A stretch of DNA of 64,000 bases from Brachionus manjavacas (Eukaryota; Rotifera; Eurotatoria; Ploima; Brachionidae). Made by a program: the position numbers and the translations under genes. A model generated the notes under the pieces. It did no database searches, was not told the origin of the DNA, and saw only the letters and a list, made by a program, of their open reading frames with translations. The DNA is taken from positions 124,001 to 188,000 of the forward strand of contig JAHQIY010000039.1 in assembly GCA_019054805.1 (NCBI GenBank). Reading direction: 5' to 3'. Within the stretch, counting starts at the first letter, position 1; each line of letters starts with the position of its first letter. Shown piece by piece: positions 63,169 to 64,000 of the stretch.

Positions 63169-63428
63169 CAGAGTCACAGTTTTAAGTCTAAGTCACAAAA
63201 ATTTAAGTTAAAGTCATGACTTGAATTTTTTTTTTTTTTAGTGAAGTTTAGTCGAGTCAACTAATTTTCTGATTTTAAAACTAAACTTTTTTTGGATTAA
63301 AATAAAAAATCACATTTATTTTTTAATTTAAAAATCAGATAATTAGTTCAATTGACTAAACTTCACTAAAAAAAAAAAATTTTAAGTCATTGACTTGACT
63401 TAAGACATGTGACTTTAAAACAACTCTG
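63169..63428. mobile_element. hAT-like MITE
   Basis: 260-bp element with inverted arms of about 90-110 bp. The right end reverse-complemented reads CAGAGTTGTTTTAAAGTCAC; the left end starts CAGAGTCACAGTTTTAAGTC (small internal indel). Inner parts agree well (ttttagtgaagtttagtc on both). Flanking octamers aattacat and ctttacat share six of eight bases. It shares the CAGAG(C/T)TGTTT.AAAGTCAC end with the element at 43649-43755 and so belongs to the same family. Confidence 0.78.
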
Positions 63429-63584
63429 CTTTACATGTAATTAAACTTGTTCATAGTATGTGAACGGATTTATCTGTCAGAAAAAAAATACAGATTCGTT
63501 ATTTAATAAGAATATTTTTTTTTCAAAAAAAATTTTGGAAATAATCAATTTTTTTGTTCCAATATAAATCAGAAAATCTAGAGA

Positions 63585-63750
63585 ATAAACAATCTTTTCC
63601 AATTTATGTCTTTTCAGCTTTCATTTTTTTAGCTTATTTACTCTATTTTTTTTATTTTTATTTTATTTTTTTTTATTTTTAACTTATTCTGAAGGAGCTT
63701 TAGCTCGGTACAGAAAACAAATAAATAATAAATAAATAAATAATATGCTT
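63585..63750 (+). mobile_element. LINE 3' UTR fragment
   Basis: Third copy of the 3' UTR seen at 57530-57830 and, inverted, at 45486-45720: aacaatcttttccaatttat, tttagcttatttactctatt, ctgaaggagctttagctcgg and a tail of AATAA units ending near 63750. Confidence 0.78.
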
Positions 63751-64000
63751 GAATGCTTTTTTACATCTTTAGCATTTGGGAATATTTTTCTAAAATATTA
63801 TCCTCGACACTGTGAATTTTCACTAAAAATATTCCAAAGCAAAATTTAAATTCTTGATAAAATGGATTGTGTACTACAGATTTGAATGTAAGTTTTGAAG
63901 TTTGAAGAAATATTTGCCAAAAGATTGATAATTTTTAATCAGTTTGTATATTAATTCTGGAAAACGCTGCCGTCGTCTGGCCCCCCCCTAGCAAGAAAGA

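Larger units (their letters stand above)
63023..64000. other. Upstream part of PNUTS locus, presumably intronic
   Basis: No exon is recognisable on the minus strand. The stretch holds a hAT-like MITE and a LINE 3' UTR fragment. If PNUTS continues, this is its intron; the first exons lie outside the window. Confidence 0.4.

Noticed and set aside
1-64000. CRISPR arrays, bacterial operons, prophage or rRNA genes
   Set aside because: No direct-repeat/spacer pattern, no ribosome-binding-site structure and no rRNA sequence; the introns and gene families are eukaryotic.

Overview
This is a eukaryotic, almost certainly metazoan, nuclear window. It is very AT-rich with long T/A tracts, coding exons stand out as GC-richer islands, introns are mostly 45-75 bp with plain GT..AG ends, and about half of the larger genes have no intron in the coding region. 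Gene content points to an animal with ciliated cells: a full-length PNUTS-like phosphatase regulator, an alkaline ceramidase, a PAR-type bZIP factor, two atlastins, a DC-STAMP-domain protein with RING, a CFAP96/C4orf47 ortholog and a DAP1-like protein. The compact introns, base composition and the mix of short LINE fragments and MITEs would fit a small invertebrate such as a monogonont rotifer (Brachionus-like), but that is an inference; no rRNA or mitochondrial marker is present.

Layout. 0-5 kb: weak exon-like islands, a PIF/Harbinger-like non-autonomous transposon (1424-2536) and AT-rich spacer. 5.0-7.1 kb: divergent pair EXOSC4 (-) and RPL18A (+). 7.1-11.6 kb: gene desert. 11.6-12 kb: small myristoylation-motif protein. 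13.2-20.5 kb: two atlastin-type GTPases in tandem, separated by a hAT-like MITE and a tRNA-Leu(UAA). 20.9-21.85 kb: GC-rich, 5'-truncated LINE. 22.3-25.9 kb: second identical tRNA-Leu(UAA) in opposite orientation, a DCST1-like gene and a rhodopsin-like GPCR, all on the minus strand. 26.5-28.8 kb: LINE debris and a tandem repeat split by a poly(A) insertion. 29.5-32 kb: intronless PAR bZIP gene with a long non-coding upstream region holding D-box-like sites. 33.7-34.6 kb: LINE pseudogene with a 5' inversion. 37.2-38.2 kb: ACER3-like ceramidase. 39.3-40.6 kb: Helitron and Tc1/mariner remnants. 41.3-43.2 kb: a small membrane protein gene and CFAP96. 43.6-46.4 kb: hAT-like MITE, putative solo LTR, a LINE with a 14-bp target duplication, and a LINE nested in another repeat. 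46.6-48.5 kb: two tandem paralogous single-pass membrane proteins. 50.4-54.8 kb: sigma GST, DAP1-like gene, and a U-box/ankyrin/WD40 protein. 55.6-57.8 kb: long-TIR foldback element and LINE fragments. 58.2-58.8 kb: MATH-like protein. 60.9-63.0 kb: 3' part of PNUTS (PPP1R10); its 5' exons are not visible in the window.

The protein genes look like independent housekeeping or cell-biology loci rather than a pathway cluster. The locally meaningful groupings are the two tandem duplications (atlastins; TM-protein pair), the divergent EXOSC4/RPL18A promoter region, and the inverted tRNA-Leu pair that brackets the second atlastin and the LINE. Roughly a dozen mobile-element copies can be delimited, several with exact target-site duplications, which makes the window informative about recent and old transposition of hAT, Harbinger, Mutator-like/foldback, Helitron, Tc1 and non-LTR elements.
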